NCBI RefSeq assembly: GCF_965223285.1
Contig: NZ_OZ244997.1
Span: forward strand, 2,542,001 to 2,606,000
Direction: 5' to 3'
From: Leptofilum sp965223285
GTDB lineage: Bacteria; Chloroflexota; Anaerolineae; Promineifilales; Promineifilaceae
Length of the DNA: 64,000 nt
The translations under genes were made by a program, and so were the position numbers. Position 1 is the first letter of the stretch, and every line of letters begins with the position of its first letter. The notes beneath the pieces were generated by a model. That model saw only the letters and a list, made by a program, of their open reading frames with translations, had not been told where the DNA came from and searched no databases. Of the stretch, positions 52,684 to 61,052 are shown piece by piece.

Positions 52684-52740
52684 GGTCTATTCTCTTCTGT
52701 TTGTGAATATTTTCACGGTATGATGCATACTGTACCCGAA

Positions 52741-52754
52741 TCTGCATATGCAGA
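52741..52754. promoter_or_regulatory. perfect palindrome upstream of the sulfur operon
   Basis: TCTGCATATGCAGA is a 14-bp perfect palindrome 58 bp upstream of the regulator start, inside the likely promoter zone. TATGATGCATA 20 bp away is a second imperfect one. Candidate operator for the HTH-PocR protein. Confidence 0.5.
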
Positions 52755-52779
52755 GTAAGTGACAATCGGCAGAAAGGGG

Positions 52780-52795
52780 CATGACAACCGTCATG
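52780..52795. promoter_or_regulatory. second palindrome upstream of the sulfur operon
   Basis: CATGAC-AACC-GTCATG, 6-bp arms and a 4-base centre, 97 bp upstream of the regulator start. Spacing to the 14-bp palindrome is about 26 bp. Confidence 0.4.
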
Positions 52796-52829
52796 ATTTG
52801 CAGATTATGCAGATTATGCAGATGATTTT

Positions 52830-52882
52830 AGTGGCTGGTGGTTAGCAGCTTGTTGCGTTTACCAGCCACTAACCACTCAAAA
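52830..52882. repeat. STRR-like heptad repeat (GTGGCTGGTGGTTAG type)
   Basis: AGTGGCTGGTGGTTAGCAG and TACCAGCCACTAACCACTC pair as a hairpin. Preceded by three CAGATTATG units at 52799-52826. Same family as 19408-19463 and 24304-24412. Confidence 0.7.
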
Positions 52883-52956
52883 CTATTTACCTTTTTTGCA
52901 GCTATTTTGTAGGCACACGTTGATTTTTGCTGCTATGCTGCTATTCTATTGCGCCT

Positions 52957-53484
52957 ATGAACCCAATTCATTGGCTTTTCGACAAATTTTTTCCACTTAT
53001 TCGCTTCACCTATGAAAAGATTCAGGGACATCAGTGGTTTGACAAGATTACACCACAGCTTTGGCTGGGGGGTGCGCCTCACTACAAACGTGATTACCAA
53101 TTTTTGCTGGACAATGGCATTACGGCCGTTCTCAACATCCGCGCCGAACGAGAGGATGACGTGAATTTGTATCGTCAACACGACATCAGCTACCAGCAGC
53201 TTAAGGTGCTAGATGTTACCGTACCTTCGGATGAGATGATTACCGCAGGGGTAGATTTTGTGCGACAGCAGGTAGAAGACGGCCGTTCCGTTCTCATCCA
53301 TTGTGCCAAGGGGCGTGGCCGTTCCGCCACTATTTTGGCCGCCTACCTGATGCAGCACGAAGGAATGAGCTTCGATGAAGCCAACCAGACAATGAAGCAA
53401 ATACGGCCGTTAACCAAACTGGAAGGTCGCCACCGCAAACGTCTGGAACAGTGGGCGCAGGAGCAGAAAAGCAATATTGCGTAG
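52957..53484 (+). CDS. dual-specificity protein phosphatase
   Basis: A 175-residue Cys-based phosphatase. The active site is IHCAKGRGRSATILAAYLM near residue 110, matching HC-x5-R-S of DSP/PTP enzymes; the general acid Asp is likely in KVLDVTVPSDEM near 85. LWLGGAPHYKRDYQFLLDNGITAVLNI near 35 is the usual strand-helix start of this group, close to PTPMT1-like and cyanobacterial/plant phosphatases. ATG 52957 is preferred; a TTG at 52927 is open but neither has a clear ribosome site. Three ACGGCCGT lie in the gene. Substrate could be a protein, phosphoinositide or phosphatidylglycerophosphate. Confidence 0.9.
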   Translation: MNPIHWLFDKFFPLIRFTYEKIQGHQWFDKITPQLWLGGAPHYKRDYQFLLDNGITAVLNIRAEREDDVNLYRQHDISYQQLKVLDVTVPSDEMITAGVDFVRQQVEDGRSVLIHCAKGRGRSATILAAYLMQHEGMSFDEANQTMKQIRPLTKLEGRHRKRLEQWAQEQKSNIA

Positions 53485-53889
53485 TTTGACAATGTTTTGC
53501 CCAATGCAGACGCATTGTTTTTGTTAGTGATAGCGCGTTTGGCATACGTGGGTTGCAATCTGGCCGTCTACCGCCCGGACAACGGCCGTTGGGTGGCAAG
53601 CCACGCTAAAGGAGGTATTTCCCCCAGACCAGCACACATCTAACCCTAAAATGTTCGTACAGCCCTGTACGGCCGTTGCTAACTACCCGTCTGGTCTATC
53701 CCCACACAAAAGTTGTATGTAAAAGCCAAAAAGATACCTAAATTAGATTGAGCGCAAATTTGGCTTTTACCAGCATAGTTTCAAACTCATCTTGACCCGA
53801 TACAACGAACTCAACACTGTGTTCACTTTTTTTGATGACCTCTGTGCGGCCGTACGGCCGTTCGTGAACACACTTTCTGGAGGAAGGAA
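53485..53889. other. intergenic region before the secreted-protein gene
   Basis: About 400 bp with four CGGCCG-type sites, including ACGGCCGT near 53580, 53668 and 53853; at 53850 two palindromes overlap (GCGGCCGTACGGCCGT). It holds copy B of the 52-bp element at 53719-53770 and surely the promoter of the next gene, which I cannot place. No RNA gene recognised. Confidence 0.5.
53719..53770 (+). repeat. 52-bp terminal-inverted-repeat element, copy B
   Basis: GTAAAAGCCA and TGGCTTTTAC ends, TAAATTAGATTGAG in the middle, identical length to copies at 43777-43828 and 15119-15170. Confidence 0.75.
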
Positions 53890-56800
53890 ATGAAATCTAT
53901 TAATAAAGTCGCCCGAATCGGCGGATTGTTCCTGCTGTTGTTTGGTGGTATTTGGTTGCTCAGCCTGGCTAGTGGCCCGGCACCGGAAACGCTAGACCGC
54001 CAGCAAGCCATTCAAGCATTTGCCCCTGTCGATATTGGCGACCGAGATGCTATCGGCGAAGTCCAAGAAACCAACATCTCATTCCCCACAACCGTTAATC
54101 TGGCAGACATCCCTGCTGGCGTTTACGATCCCGATAACCAGTACGACCGCTGGCAGCGGGGCGAAATTGATCTACAAGAAGCGTTCTTTCGCTTGCCAGA
54201 AGCGCAAATGGCACTCCTGCAAACAGAAGCGTTAGAAATTCCCAGCAGCCCCAACGTGCAAATTCCGCCTAGCGGCCCTAGCCTGCAAGCACCCACCGCT
54301 GGCACCAACTTCGATTCTATCGACTTCACCGAATGTTGTGGCGGCGGTGGCAACGTGCCGCCCGACCCAGAAATTGCGGTTGGCCCCAACCATATCATTG
54401 CTGTGGTTAACGTCGCCTTTGAAATTTACGACAAAAGCGGCAACAGCTTGGTCGGCCCCACAACCTTCGCCAGCTTTATGGCTTCTAACCCTGCCTGTAC
54501 TGGTGTGTTTGATCCCAATGTGCTGTACGATGAACGGGAAGATCGCTTTATGCTGGCAATTGATGCCGACGGCACCGATTACTGCATTGCCGTCTCCCAA
54601 ACAAACGATCCCACCGGTAGTTGGAACCTTTACTCATTTGTTACCGGCAGTGCCAGCGTTTTCTTTGATTACCCCCATGCGGGTGTCGGCAACGACGCCA
54701 TTTACATGGGTGCCAATATGTTCAACAACTTCACGCAGGCGTTTCTGGACTCCCGCATTTGGGCGTTTGACAAAGCTGCCATGTATGCCGGAACGGCCGC
54801 TTCCTCTGTTACCATTAATCTGGGCAGCAACGATGACACCCCCCAACCGCTCAACCTGCACGGTTGGAACCAGGGCACCTGGCCTACCAGCGGCCCGCAT
54901 TACTTCATCACGGAAACAGGTTACAACGGTGCTGATCATACCATCTACTCCTGGAGCGATCCGTTCGGAGCCAACACGTTTGGCACGGTGGGTACGGTTA
55001 ATCTGAATACAGCAACAGGCGTAACGGCCGCAAACTCTGTTGCCTTCCCCCAAGCCAGCGGCGGCACCCTGCAAGGCAACGATTGGCGACCACAGGATTT
55101 TGAGTACCGCAATGGCTTTGCCTGGACCACCATGACCGTAGGCTGTAATCCGGGTGGCGGCACCGTCAACTGCGTCCGCTGGGCGCAAATCAACCCTGCC
55201 ACAGCAACGGTGATAGACGCAGGCGTGTACGGCAGCAGCAGCGAATATCGCCAATTCCCCGATTTGGCAGTGAACCATTGTGATGATATGGCTGTTGGGT
55301 ACACCAAATCCAGCAGCAGCATCTTCCCCAGCATTTACGTGACTGGCCGTGAAAACACTGATACAGCCGGCACGCTGCAAGCGGAAGTGCTGCTCAAATC
55401 TGGCGAGATTTCCTACACCTCATTTGAAACCAGCGCACCACGCCGCTGGGGTGACTACACAGAAATGACCATCGACCCTGACGGCTTGACCTTCTGGTAT
55501 TTGGGCGAATACAGCAAGAATACGGGAACGACACAAGGCCGCTGGGGAACCTACATCGGTTCCTACAGCTTTGGCAGCTGCACCACGGGTGGTCCCACAC
55601 CGACACCGCCGCCACCACCAACGGCCACGAACACACCCGCCCCAACCAATACGCCCGCCCCGGGCACATGTACCGTCTACAACAGCACAGACGTGCCTCA
55701 GGCAATTTCCAGCAGCGGCACGCCTAGCGTCAGCTCCGTGCTCAATATTTCGGACAGTGGCGTCATCGACGACATCAATGTACTCAACCTTAATGGAACC
55801 CACACCTGGATCAACGATCTAGACTTTAACTTGACCAGCCCAGGCGGCACTGAAGTTCAAATCATGGCTCGGTCTTGTAGCAATCAGGATAACTTTGATT
55901 TGAATCTGGATGATGAAGCCTCTGGCACTTGGCCTTGCCCACCGACTGGTGGCGGCACGTACCAGCCCAGCAATCCGCTTTCAACCTTTGACGGGCAAAG
56001 TGCCAACGGCACTTGGACATTGCGAATCGACGACAATGCCAATCTGGACGGCGGCAGTTTGAACGGCTGGAGCCTGGAAGTTTGTACAGCAGGGCCTGCC
56101 CCAACGGCGACAAACACACCAATCCCAACAGATACACCTACACCTGGCCCCACGAGCACACCCACGAATACGGCCGTTCCCCCTACACCGACCAATACAC
56201 CAGTTCCGCCAACACCAACCAATACCCCTGTGCCAGGCACAGACCCAGTCATCTACGTGAGCTCCACCAGTGGTGGCAACGCAGGCGGGGTCGCTTTCGC
56301 CGATGAAGATATTTTGTCTTACGACACCGGCACAGGTACATGGGCCATGTTCATTGATGGTTCTGATGTTGGATTGAGTGGTTCTGGCTCGCGGGATGTG
56401 GATGCGTTCTATATCATGCCCGACGGCAGCGTATTGCTCAGCTTTGTTGGGGCAACCACCATTCCTGATGTTGGTTCGGTTGATGATTCAGACATCGTTC
56501 TGTTCACCCCATCCTCTACCGGAACGACGACGGCAGGAACCTTCTCGTGGTACTTTGATGGTTCGGATGTGGGCTTGACCTCCAATGGTGAAGATATTGA
56601 TGCGATTGGCTTTGCGCCAGACGGCCGTTTGCTCATCAGCACCACAGGCAGCCCCAGCGTCGCCGGTGTTTCCGGTGATTCTGATGAAGATTTGTTGGCT
56701 TTCGATGGCACTTTGGGAAGCAGCAACACTAGCGGCACCTGGGCAATGTACTTTGATGGCTCCGATGTTGGTCTGAACAATTCCGGCAGTGAAGAAACCG

Positions 56801-57012
56801 GCGGCACCTGGGTAGATGCGAATAACGACATCTACTTATCCGCCAAAGGCACCTTCGCCGTCTCCGGCGTCAGTGGTGATGGTGCAGACATCTTTGTTTG
56901 TGCTGGCAGCACGCCCGGCAGCAGCACCAGTTGTACTTTTACCCTCTTCTGGGACGGCTCAGCCAATGGCTATGTTGGCGAAAACGCAGATGGAATTCAC
57001 ATTGTCCCATAA
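53890..57012 (+). CDS. large secreted protein with P-domain and DGSDVGL repeats
   Basis: A 1040-residue exported protein. GGAGGAAGGAA precedes ATG. An N-terminal signal/anchor (about 10-30, GLFLLLFGGIWLLSLASG) is followed by a beta-rich domain (about 130-555; PDPEIAVGPNHIIAVVNVAFEIY, VLYDEREDRFMLAID). A Thr-Pro-rich linker leads to a proprotein-convertase P-domain (about 595-735; SGVIDDINVLNLNGTHTWINDLDFNL, ANGTWTLRIDDNAN). A second Thr-Pro linker (TNTPVPPTPTNTPVPGT) precedes the C-terminal domain (about 785-1040) with at least three repeats around FDGSDVGL and a DxD-rich beta pattern. No protease active site is visible; adhesion or surface assembly is likely. P-domains here may stabilise the surface protein. 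Function unknown. Confidence 0.8.
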   Translation: MKSINKVARIGGLFLLLFGGIWLLSLASGPAPETLDRQQAIQAFAPVDIGDRDAIGEVQETNISFPTTVNLADIPAGVYDPDNQYDRWQRGEIDLQEAFFRLPEAQMALLQTEALEIPSSPNVQIPPSGPSLQAPTAGTNFDSIDFTECCGGGGNVPPDPEIAVGPNHIIAVVNVAFEIYDKSGNSLVGPTTFASFMASNPACTGVFDPNVLYDEREDRFMLAIDADGTDYCIAVSQTNDPTGSWNLYSFVTGSASVFFDYPHAGVGNDAIYMGANMFNNFTQAFLDSRIWAFDKAAMYAGTAASSVTINLGSNDDTPQPLNLHGWNQGTWPTSGPHYFITETGYNGADHTIYSWSDPFGANTFGTVGTVNLNTATGVTAANSVAFPQASGGTLQGNDWRPQDFEYRNGFAWTTMTVGCNPGGGTVNCVRWAQINPATATVIDAGVYGSSSEYRQFPDLAVNHCDDMAVGYTKSSSSIFPSIYVTGRENTDTAGTLQAEVLLKSGEISYTSFETSAPRRWGDYTEMTIDPDGLTFWYLGEYSKNTGTTQGRWGTYIGSYSFGSCTTGGPTPTPPPPPTATNTPAPTNTPAPGTCTVYNSTDVPQAISSSGTPSVSSVLNISDSGVIDDINVLNLNGTHTWINDLDFNLTSPGGTEVQIMARSCSNQDNFDLNLDDEASGTWPCPPTGGGTYQPSNPLSTFDGQSANGTWTLRIDDNANLDGGSLNGWSLEVCTAGPAPTATNTPIPTDTPTPGPTSTPTNTAVPPTPTNTPVPPTPTNTPVPGTDPVIYVSSTSGGNAGGVAFADEDILSYDTGTGTWAMFIDGSDVGLSGSGSRDVDAFYIMPDGSVLLSFVGATTIPDVGSVDDSDIVLFTPSSTGTTTAGTFSWYFDGSDVGLTSNGEDIDAIGFAPDGRLLISTTGSPSVAGVSGDSDEDLLAFDGTLGSSNTSGTWAMYFDGSDVGLNNSGSEETGGTWVDANNDIYLSAKGTFAVSGVSGDGADIFVCAGSTPGSSTSCTFTLFWDGSANGYVGENADGIHIVP

Positions 57013-57022
57013 GTTTGCTTTG

Positions 57023-57123
57023 AGGACTGGCAGTCCTCACTCATTTTTACAATGACTAAAAGGCATCAGGACTGCCAGTCCTGGCCCAAGGAAAGAGTCT
57101 TGCTTCGGTAAGGCTCTTTTTTT
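57023..57123 (+). terminator. hairpin cluster and intrinsic terminator after the secreted-protein gene
   Basis: GAGGACTGGCAGTCCTC (57023-57039) and CAGGACTGCCAGTCCTG are two related hairpins. Then AGAGTCTT, GCTTCGGT, AAGGCTCT with one G-U pair is followed by T7 at 57117-57123: a good rho-independent terminator (57094-57123). Confidence 0.85.
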
Positions 57124-57176
57124 GCCAATTGCCCCCATCCTCGCTATGCTTACAAGCTGCAAAATCATACAATCAA

Positions 57177-57227
57177 CCTCCGGGAGGTTTTGGCCGTATC
57201 CAAATGAAAAGCCAAACCTCCCGGAGG
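57177..57227 (+). other. inverted repeat in the mutS leader
   Basis: CCTCCGGGAGGTTTTGG (57177-57193) pairs with CCAAACCTCCCGGAGG (57212-57227) except for one bulged T. Each arm is itself a CCTCCGGGAGG palindrome. It lies 55 bp upstream of the mutS start. Confidence 0.6.
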
Positions 57228-57281
57228 ATAAATGAACCGATTCCTGCTGCAAACCACCAGCCACTTTTCCCAAGGAGCAAA

Positions 57282-59873
57282 ATGGCCAAAAGCAAAGTCA
57301 CCCCCAGCCGCCAGCAATATTTAGACATCAAGGCGCAGCATCAAGACGCGATTGTTTTCTTTCGGCTGGGTGACTTTTACGAGACGTTTGATGATGACGC
57401 CAAGCTGGCTGCCGAAGAGCTGGATTTGGTGCTGACCAGTCGGCCACAGGGCAAAAACCAGCGCACGCCGATGGCGGGCGTACCCCATCATGCCGCTGAA
57501 GGCTATATTGCCCGGCTCATTGCCAAAGGGTACAAGGTGGCGCTGTGCGAGCAGATTGGCGACTCGTCCCAAATTAAAGGGCTGATGCCGCGTGAGGTAG
57601 TGCGCGTGTTTACGGCTGGCACGGTCATCGAGCCGGGGATGTTGGATGCGGGGCGGAATAATTATCTAACGGCCGTTCTCATCGAAAGTGATCGCGTGGG
57701 CCTGGCTTATGCCGATGTGACCACCGGGGAATTTGCCACCACGCAGTTTAACGGCCGTCGCCGCCTCACCGAAGAGCTAGCCAGATTAGACCCCGCCGAA
57801 TTGCTGCTGCCCGACAGCGAACTCGCTTTTAATGGTGAAGCTAAGGCGATTAGCCGTCTGCCCGATTGGCGTTTTGAAGAAGGCAATGCTCGCCAAACCC
57901 TGCTGCGCCACTTTGGCGTTGACTCCTTGGCTGCCTTTGGCTGTGAGGGCAAATCGCTGGCAACGCGCGCGGCAGGTGCCATTTTGTATTATTTGCAAGA
58001 GACGCAAAAAGGATCGGTCGGGCAAATTCAGCGGCTGGCGACGTACAGCGTGGAGGGGTTCATGGCGCTGGACACCGCCACGCGACGCAACCTGGAACTG
58101 ACGGAATCGCTGGGCGGCGAGCGCAGCGGCTCGCTGCTGCGGGTGCTGAACAAGACGGTAACGCCAATGGGGATACGCTTGCTGCGCGACCGAATTTCTC
58201 GGCCTTTGCTGGATGTGGATTCGCTGAACGGCCGTCTCGACCAGGTAGACACATTTTTCAACGACGCCCTCCTCCGCGCCGATCTCCGGGCCACGCTCAA
58301 AGGGCTGCCGGATATGGAACGGCTAACCAACCGCGTCCTTAGCGGCAAAGCCACCCCGCGTGATTTGGAGAATATCGGACTGGCGTTAACGGCCGTGCCG
58401 GAGATCGGTAAGCAGTTATCGGTAATCAGTGAACAGTCTCCAGTCTCTAGTCTCCAATCTCTAATCTCCAATCTCGACACTTGCACCGAAGCCGCCCACA
58501 TCATTGAACAAGCCATCGCCCAAAACGCCCCCACCAATTTGAACAAGATGGGCGTCATCCGGCCTGGCTTTTCGGCCGAACTAGATGGCGTGATGAACTC
58601 ATCGGCACATGCACGGCAGTGGGTGGCAGAGCTAGAGCCACGCGAGCGAGAGCGCACTGGCATTTCTTCGCTGAAAGTTGGCTTCAACAAAGTGTTTGGC
58701 TACTACCTGGAAGTGACCCGCACCCACAGCGACCGCGTACCGGATGATTATATTCGCAAGCAAACGCTCACCAATGCGGAGCGGTACATCACGCCCGAGC
58801 TTAAAGAGTACGAAACGCTCATCCTCAATGCGGAGGAACGCATTTTAGAGATTGAGCGGCGCGTCTTTAGCGAGGTGTGCCAGCAGGTGAGCCAGTATGC
58901 CCAGCGATTGCTGCAAACGGCTAACGTGCTGGCGCAGCTAGACGTGGCCTCGACTCTGGCGGAAGCCGCCGCAATGCAAGGCTACGTCCGGCCAACGCTA
59001 ACGAATGAGAACAGATTGATGATTGAAAACGGCCGTCACCCCGTCGTCGAGCAAACGTTAAATTTAGAACGGTTTGTGCCCAACCATGTGAAAATGGACG
59101 CTAACGAGCGCATCCAAATCATCACTGGGCCAAATATGTCTGGCAAAAGCACCTATTTGCGACAAGTCGCACTCATTGTGCTCATGGCCCAAATTGGCAG
59201 CTTCGTTCCTGCCGACAGCGCCGAAATTGGGCTGGTAGACCGCATTTTCACCCGCATCGGCGCCCACGATGAGCTGCACGCCGGGCGCAGTACGTTCATG
59301 GTGGAGATGGTGGAAACGGCCGAAATCCTTAACCACGCCACCCACCTATCTTTGCTTATTTTGGATGAGATTGGGCGCGGCACCAGCACCTACGACGGGC
59401 TGGCCATCGCCTGGGCCATCATCGAATATTTGCACAACCATCCTCGCCTCAAGCCGCGCACGCTTTTTGCCACCCATTACCACGAGCTGGTTGGGCTGGC
59501 CGATCTGTTGCCGCTCGTGAGCAATTACAACGTTGCCGTGGCCGAAGAAGGGGACAAGGTGATCTTTTTGCACCAAATCGTCCCAGGCGGTGCGGATCAG
59601 AGCTACGGCATCCACGTGGGGCAACTGGCAGGCTTACCGCGCGATGTGATCAATCGGGCCGATGAGATTTTGCTGGAATTGGAGGAACATGCCCCCACAA
59701 CGGCCGTCGAACCCAGCCGCCTGAACAGTGTGCAGCAAATGGCCCTCTTCCCCGAATCCAGCCCCCTGCTGGATGAGTTAGAAGCTCTTGATGTAAACAG
59801 CATGTCGCCGCTGGAGGCGATCAACAAGCTATACGAATGGAAACGCCGCTACGCCGATGAAAAGAATGATTAA
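57282..59873 (+). CDS. mutS: DNA mismatch repair protein MutS
   Basis: An 863-residue mismatch-recognition ATPase. ATG 57282 (MAKSKVTPSRQQYL) follows CAAGGAGCAAA; the upstream frame covers the leader hairpin. The mismatch-wedging Phe-x-Glu motif is in FFRLGDFYETFDDDAK near residue 25, and domain II and core helices follow (TPMGIRLLRDRISRPLLDV near 295). Walker A GPNMSGKSTYLRQ is near 615, Walker B LLILDEIGRGTSTYDG near 690, and ATHYHELV near 730. Residues about 380-400 (SVISEQSPVSSLQSLISNL) are encoded by an in-frame copy of the intergenic heptad repeat (58435-58476), which lengthens a core helical segment. MutL is not in the window. Function is likely retained. Confidence 0.96.
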   Translation: MAKSKVTPSRQQYLDIKAQHQDAIVFFRLGDFYETFDDDAKLAAEELDLVLTSRPQGKNQRTPMAGVPHHAAEGYIARLIAKGYKVALCEQIGDSSQIKGLMPREVVRVFTAGTVIEPGMLDAGRNNYLTAVLIESDRVGLAYADVTTGEFATTQFNGRRRLTEELARLDPAELLLPDSELAFNGEAKAISRLPDWRFEEGNARQTLLRHFGVDSLAAFGCEGKSLATRAAGAILYYLQETQKGSVGQIQRLATYSVEGFMALDTATRRNLELTESLGGERSGSLLRVLNKTVTPMGIRLLRDRISRPLLDVDSLNGRLDQVDTFFNDALLRADLRATLKGLPDMERLTNRVLSGKATPRDLENIGLALTAVPEIGKQLSVISEQSPVSSLQSLISNLDTCTEAAHIIEQAIAQNAPTNLNKMGVIRPGFSAELDGVMNSSAHARQWVAELEPRERERTGISSLKVGFNKVFGYYLEVTRTHSDRVPDDYIRKQTLTNAERYITPELKEYETLILNAEERILEIERRVFSEVCQQVSQYAQRLLQTANVLAQLDVASTLAEAAAMQGYVRPTLTNENRLMIENGRHPVVEQTLNLERFVPNHVKMDANERIQIITGPNMSGKSTYLRQVALIVLMAQIGSFVPADSAEIGLVDRIFTRIGAHDELHAGRSTFMVEMVETAEILNHATHLSLLILDEIGRGTSTYDGLAIAWAIIEYLHNHPRLKPRTLFATHYHELVGLADLLPLVSNYNVAVAEEGDKVIFLHQIVPGGADQSYGIHVGQLAGLPRDVINRADEILLELEEHAPTTAVEPSRLNSVQQMALFPESSPLLDELEALDVNSMSPLEAINKLYEWKRRYADEKND
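58435..58476 (+). repeat. STRR-like heptad repeat inside mutS
   Basis: CAGTCTCCAGTCTCTAGTCTC then CAATCTCTAATCTCC: six heptads of the same family as the intergenic loci, here in frame inside a coding sequence, with no opposite arm. Confidence 0.8.
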
Positions 59874-59962
59874 ATTTTGATTGCCGTGCTCATTTTTATG
59901 GTACGATGCTTCTGAATTTTTGATGCAACCTCAACCAGGCTGTTTTGTACGGAGGATTATCT

Positions 59963-60166
59963 ATGATTCAAAAGAATGAAAATTCACGGTCTTCACTCTC
60001 CTTTCGCGACTATGGTTATCTAATTGCCATGATCATCCTCGGCATTTCGATTGGGTTGCTGCTCTACCCGCGGCTCACCAACCCGGCCATCTGGCAATGG
60101 GGGGCGGCCGGTCTGAGCATTGTGCTCATGGCACTCACGGCACCTGCCTTGCGAAAGAGGAAGTGA
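59963..60166 (+). CDS. small two-helix membrane protein
   Basis: A 67-residue protein beginning at ATG 59963, six bases after GGAGGA. Two hydrophobic segments (about 18-36 and 44-60; DYGYLIAMIILGISIGLLL and IWQWGAAGLSIVLMALTA) flanked by charged ends, with a basic C-terminus RKRK. It follows mutS by about 90 bp. I do not recognise a family. The good ribosome site and clear membrane topology support it as a gene. Confidence 0.7.
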   Translation: MIQKNENSRSSLSFRDYGYLIAMIILGISIGLLLYPRLTNPAIWQWGAAGLSIVLMALTAPALRKRK

Positions 60167-60549
60167 TTGTGGGAAGCGGCCGTTTCCCCAACAAATCAAC
60201 CTATCTACACATCCAATTTAATCTGATTTCAGGCTGGACAAATTAGAACATCTGCTCTACAATTCTCTCACCTTGCCCACACAACTCGCATATTTTTCAC
60301 AACTTCTCAACACCATCCGGGCAACCTGCAAGATAAACTTGTCATCCTGATTCGTAACTATTCAGGAGCTCCGGTCGGTCTCCTGACCGTACCGGCTAGG
60401 TGGCACGGCGAGACGCCAGCCACAGCCAGAGAGGCTGTATTAGTTACCCTGATTCAACAATTTCGTCAGAGAGCTAGCTTTTTCTTTGTGCAGCTCTGCG
60501 GCTTCTCTGTGTAACTCCGTGTTCCACTTTTAAAACAACAGGGGCATTT
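60167..60549. other. intergenic region
   Basis: About 380 bp. Includes a compact inverted-repeat-rich stretch around 60362-60420 (CTCCGGTCGGTCTCCTGACC and GTACCGG) and a repeat-like CTTTGTGCAGCTCTGCGG at 60485-60505. No gene, tRNA or riboswitch I can support. Confidence 0.45.
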
Positions 60550-61035
60550 ATGTCAAGCAAACTAGATAGCGATTTATTCAAGAAAGCCCTTTACCTCCTC
60601 CTTGATGAAACATTTGAAAATGTACAAGGCATCTATTTAGACAAAGGCACCTCTTTTTTTGAAACCTTAGCCACCATTTCAGCCGAAGAAGCCTCCATTC
60701 CAGTGGGTGGCCAATGTGCCACGCTGGCAGCGCAGGTGAAGCATACGGCGTTTTACCTCGATGTATTAGAGCGAAACGTGCGAACCCAGCAGTTTAACCC
60801 GGTTGATTGGGGCGAGATTTGGCGGGAGGTAACGGCCGTTTCCCCCCAAGAATGGCAAGCAATCCAAGACGAACTCCGCGACAGCTACGGCAAAATTAAA
60901 CAGCTTATCCACGACACCCCCGCCTGGCCCAACGAGCGCGTGATTGGCGGTGCGATGGCCACCATCGTCCACACCGCCTACCACCTGGGCGAAATCCGCC
61001 AAGCGTTGTGCAGTTTGCAACAGCAACCCGCCTAA
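60550..61035 (+). CDS. DinB-like superfamily protein
   Basis: A 161-residue four-helix-bundle protein of the DinB/YfiT-like superfamily. Conserved metal-binding His residues are in AAQVKHTAFYLDVLER near residue 62 and in IVHTAYHLGEIRQAL near 145 (two His), as in the three-His site of the superfamily. Members often act as thiol-dependent S-transferases with bacillithiol, mycothiol or similar, but for this subfamily the reaction is unknown. First of a run of five closely spaced small genes. Confidence 0.85.
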   Translation: MSSKLDSDLFKKALYLLLDETFENVQGIYLDKGTSFFETLATISAEEASIPVGGQCATLAAQVKHTAFYLDVLERNVRTQQFNPVDWGEIWREVTAVSPQEWQAIQDELRDSYGKIKQLIHDTPAWPNERVIGGAMATIVHTAYHLGEIRQALCSLQQQPA

Positions 61036-61052
61036 ACAAATGTGAGGAAAAA

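Noticed and set aside
54634..55380. 248-codon minus-strand frame opposite the secreted protein
   Set aside because: Antisense shadow of a well supported gene, no domain or start signal.
60340..60450. Possible riboswitch or small RNA upstream of the DinB-like gene
   Set aside because: Inverted repeats are present, but no known consensus is recognisable and the stretch looks like a dispersed repeat.
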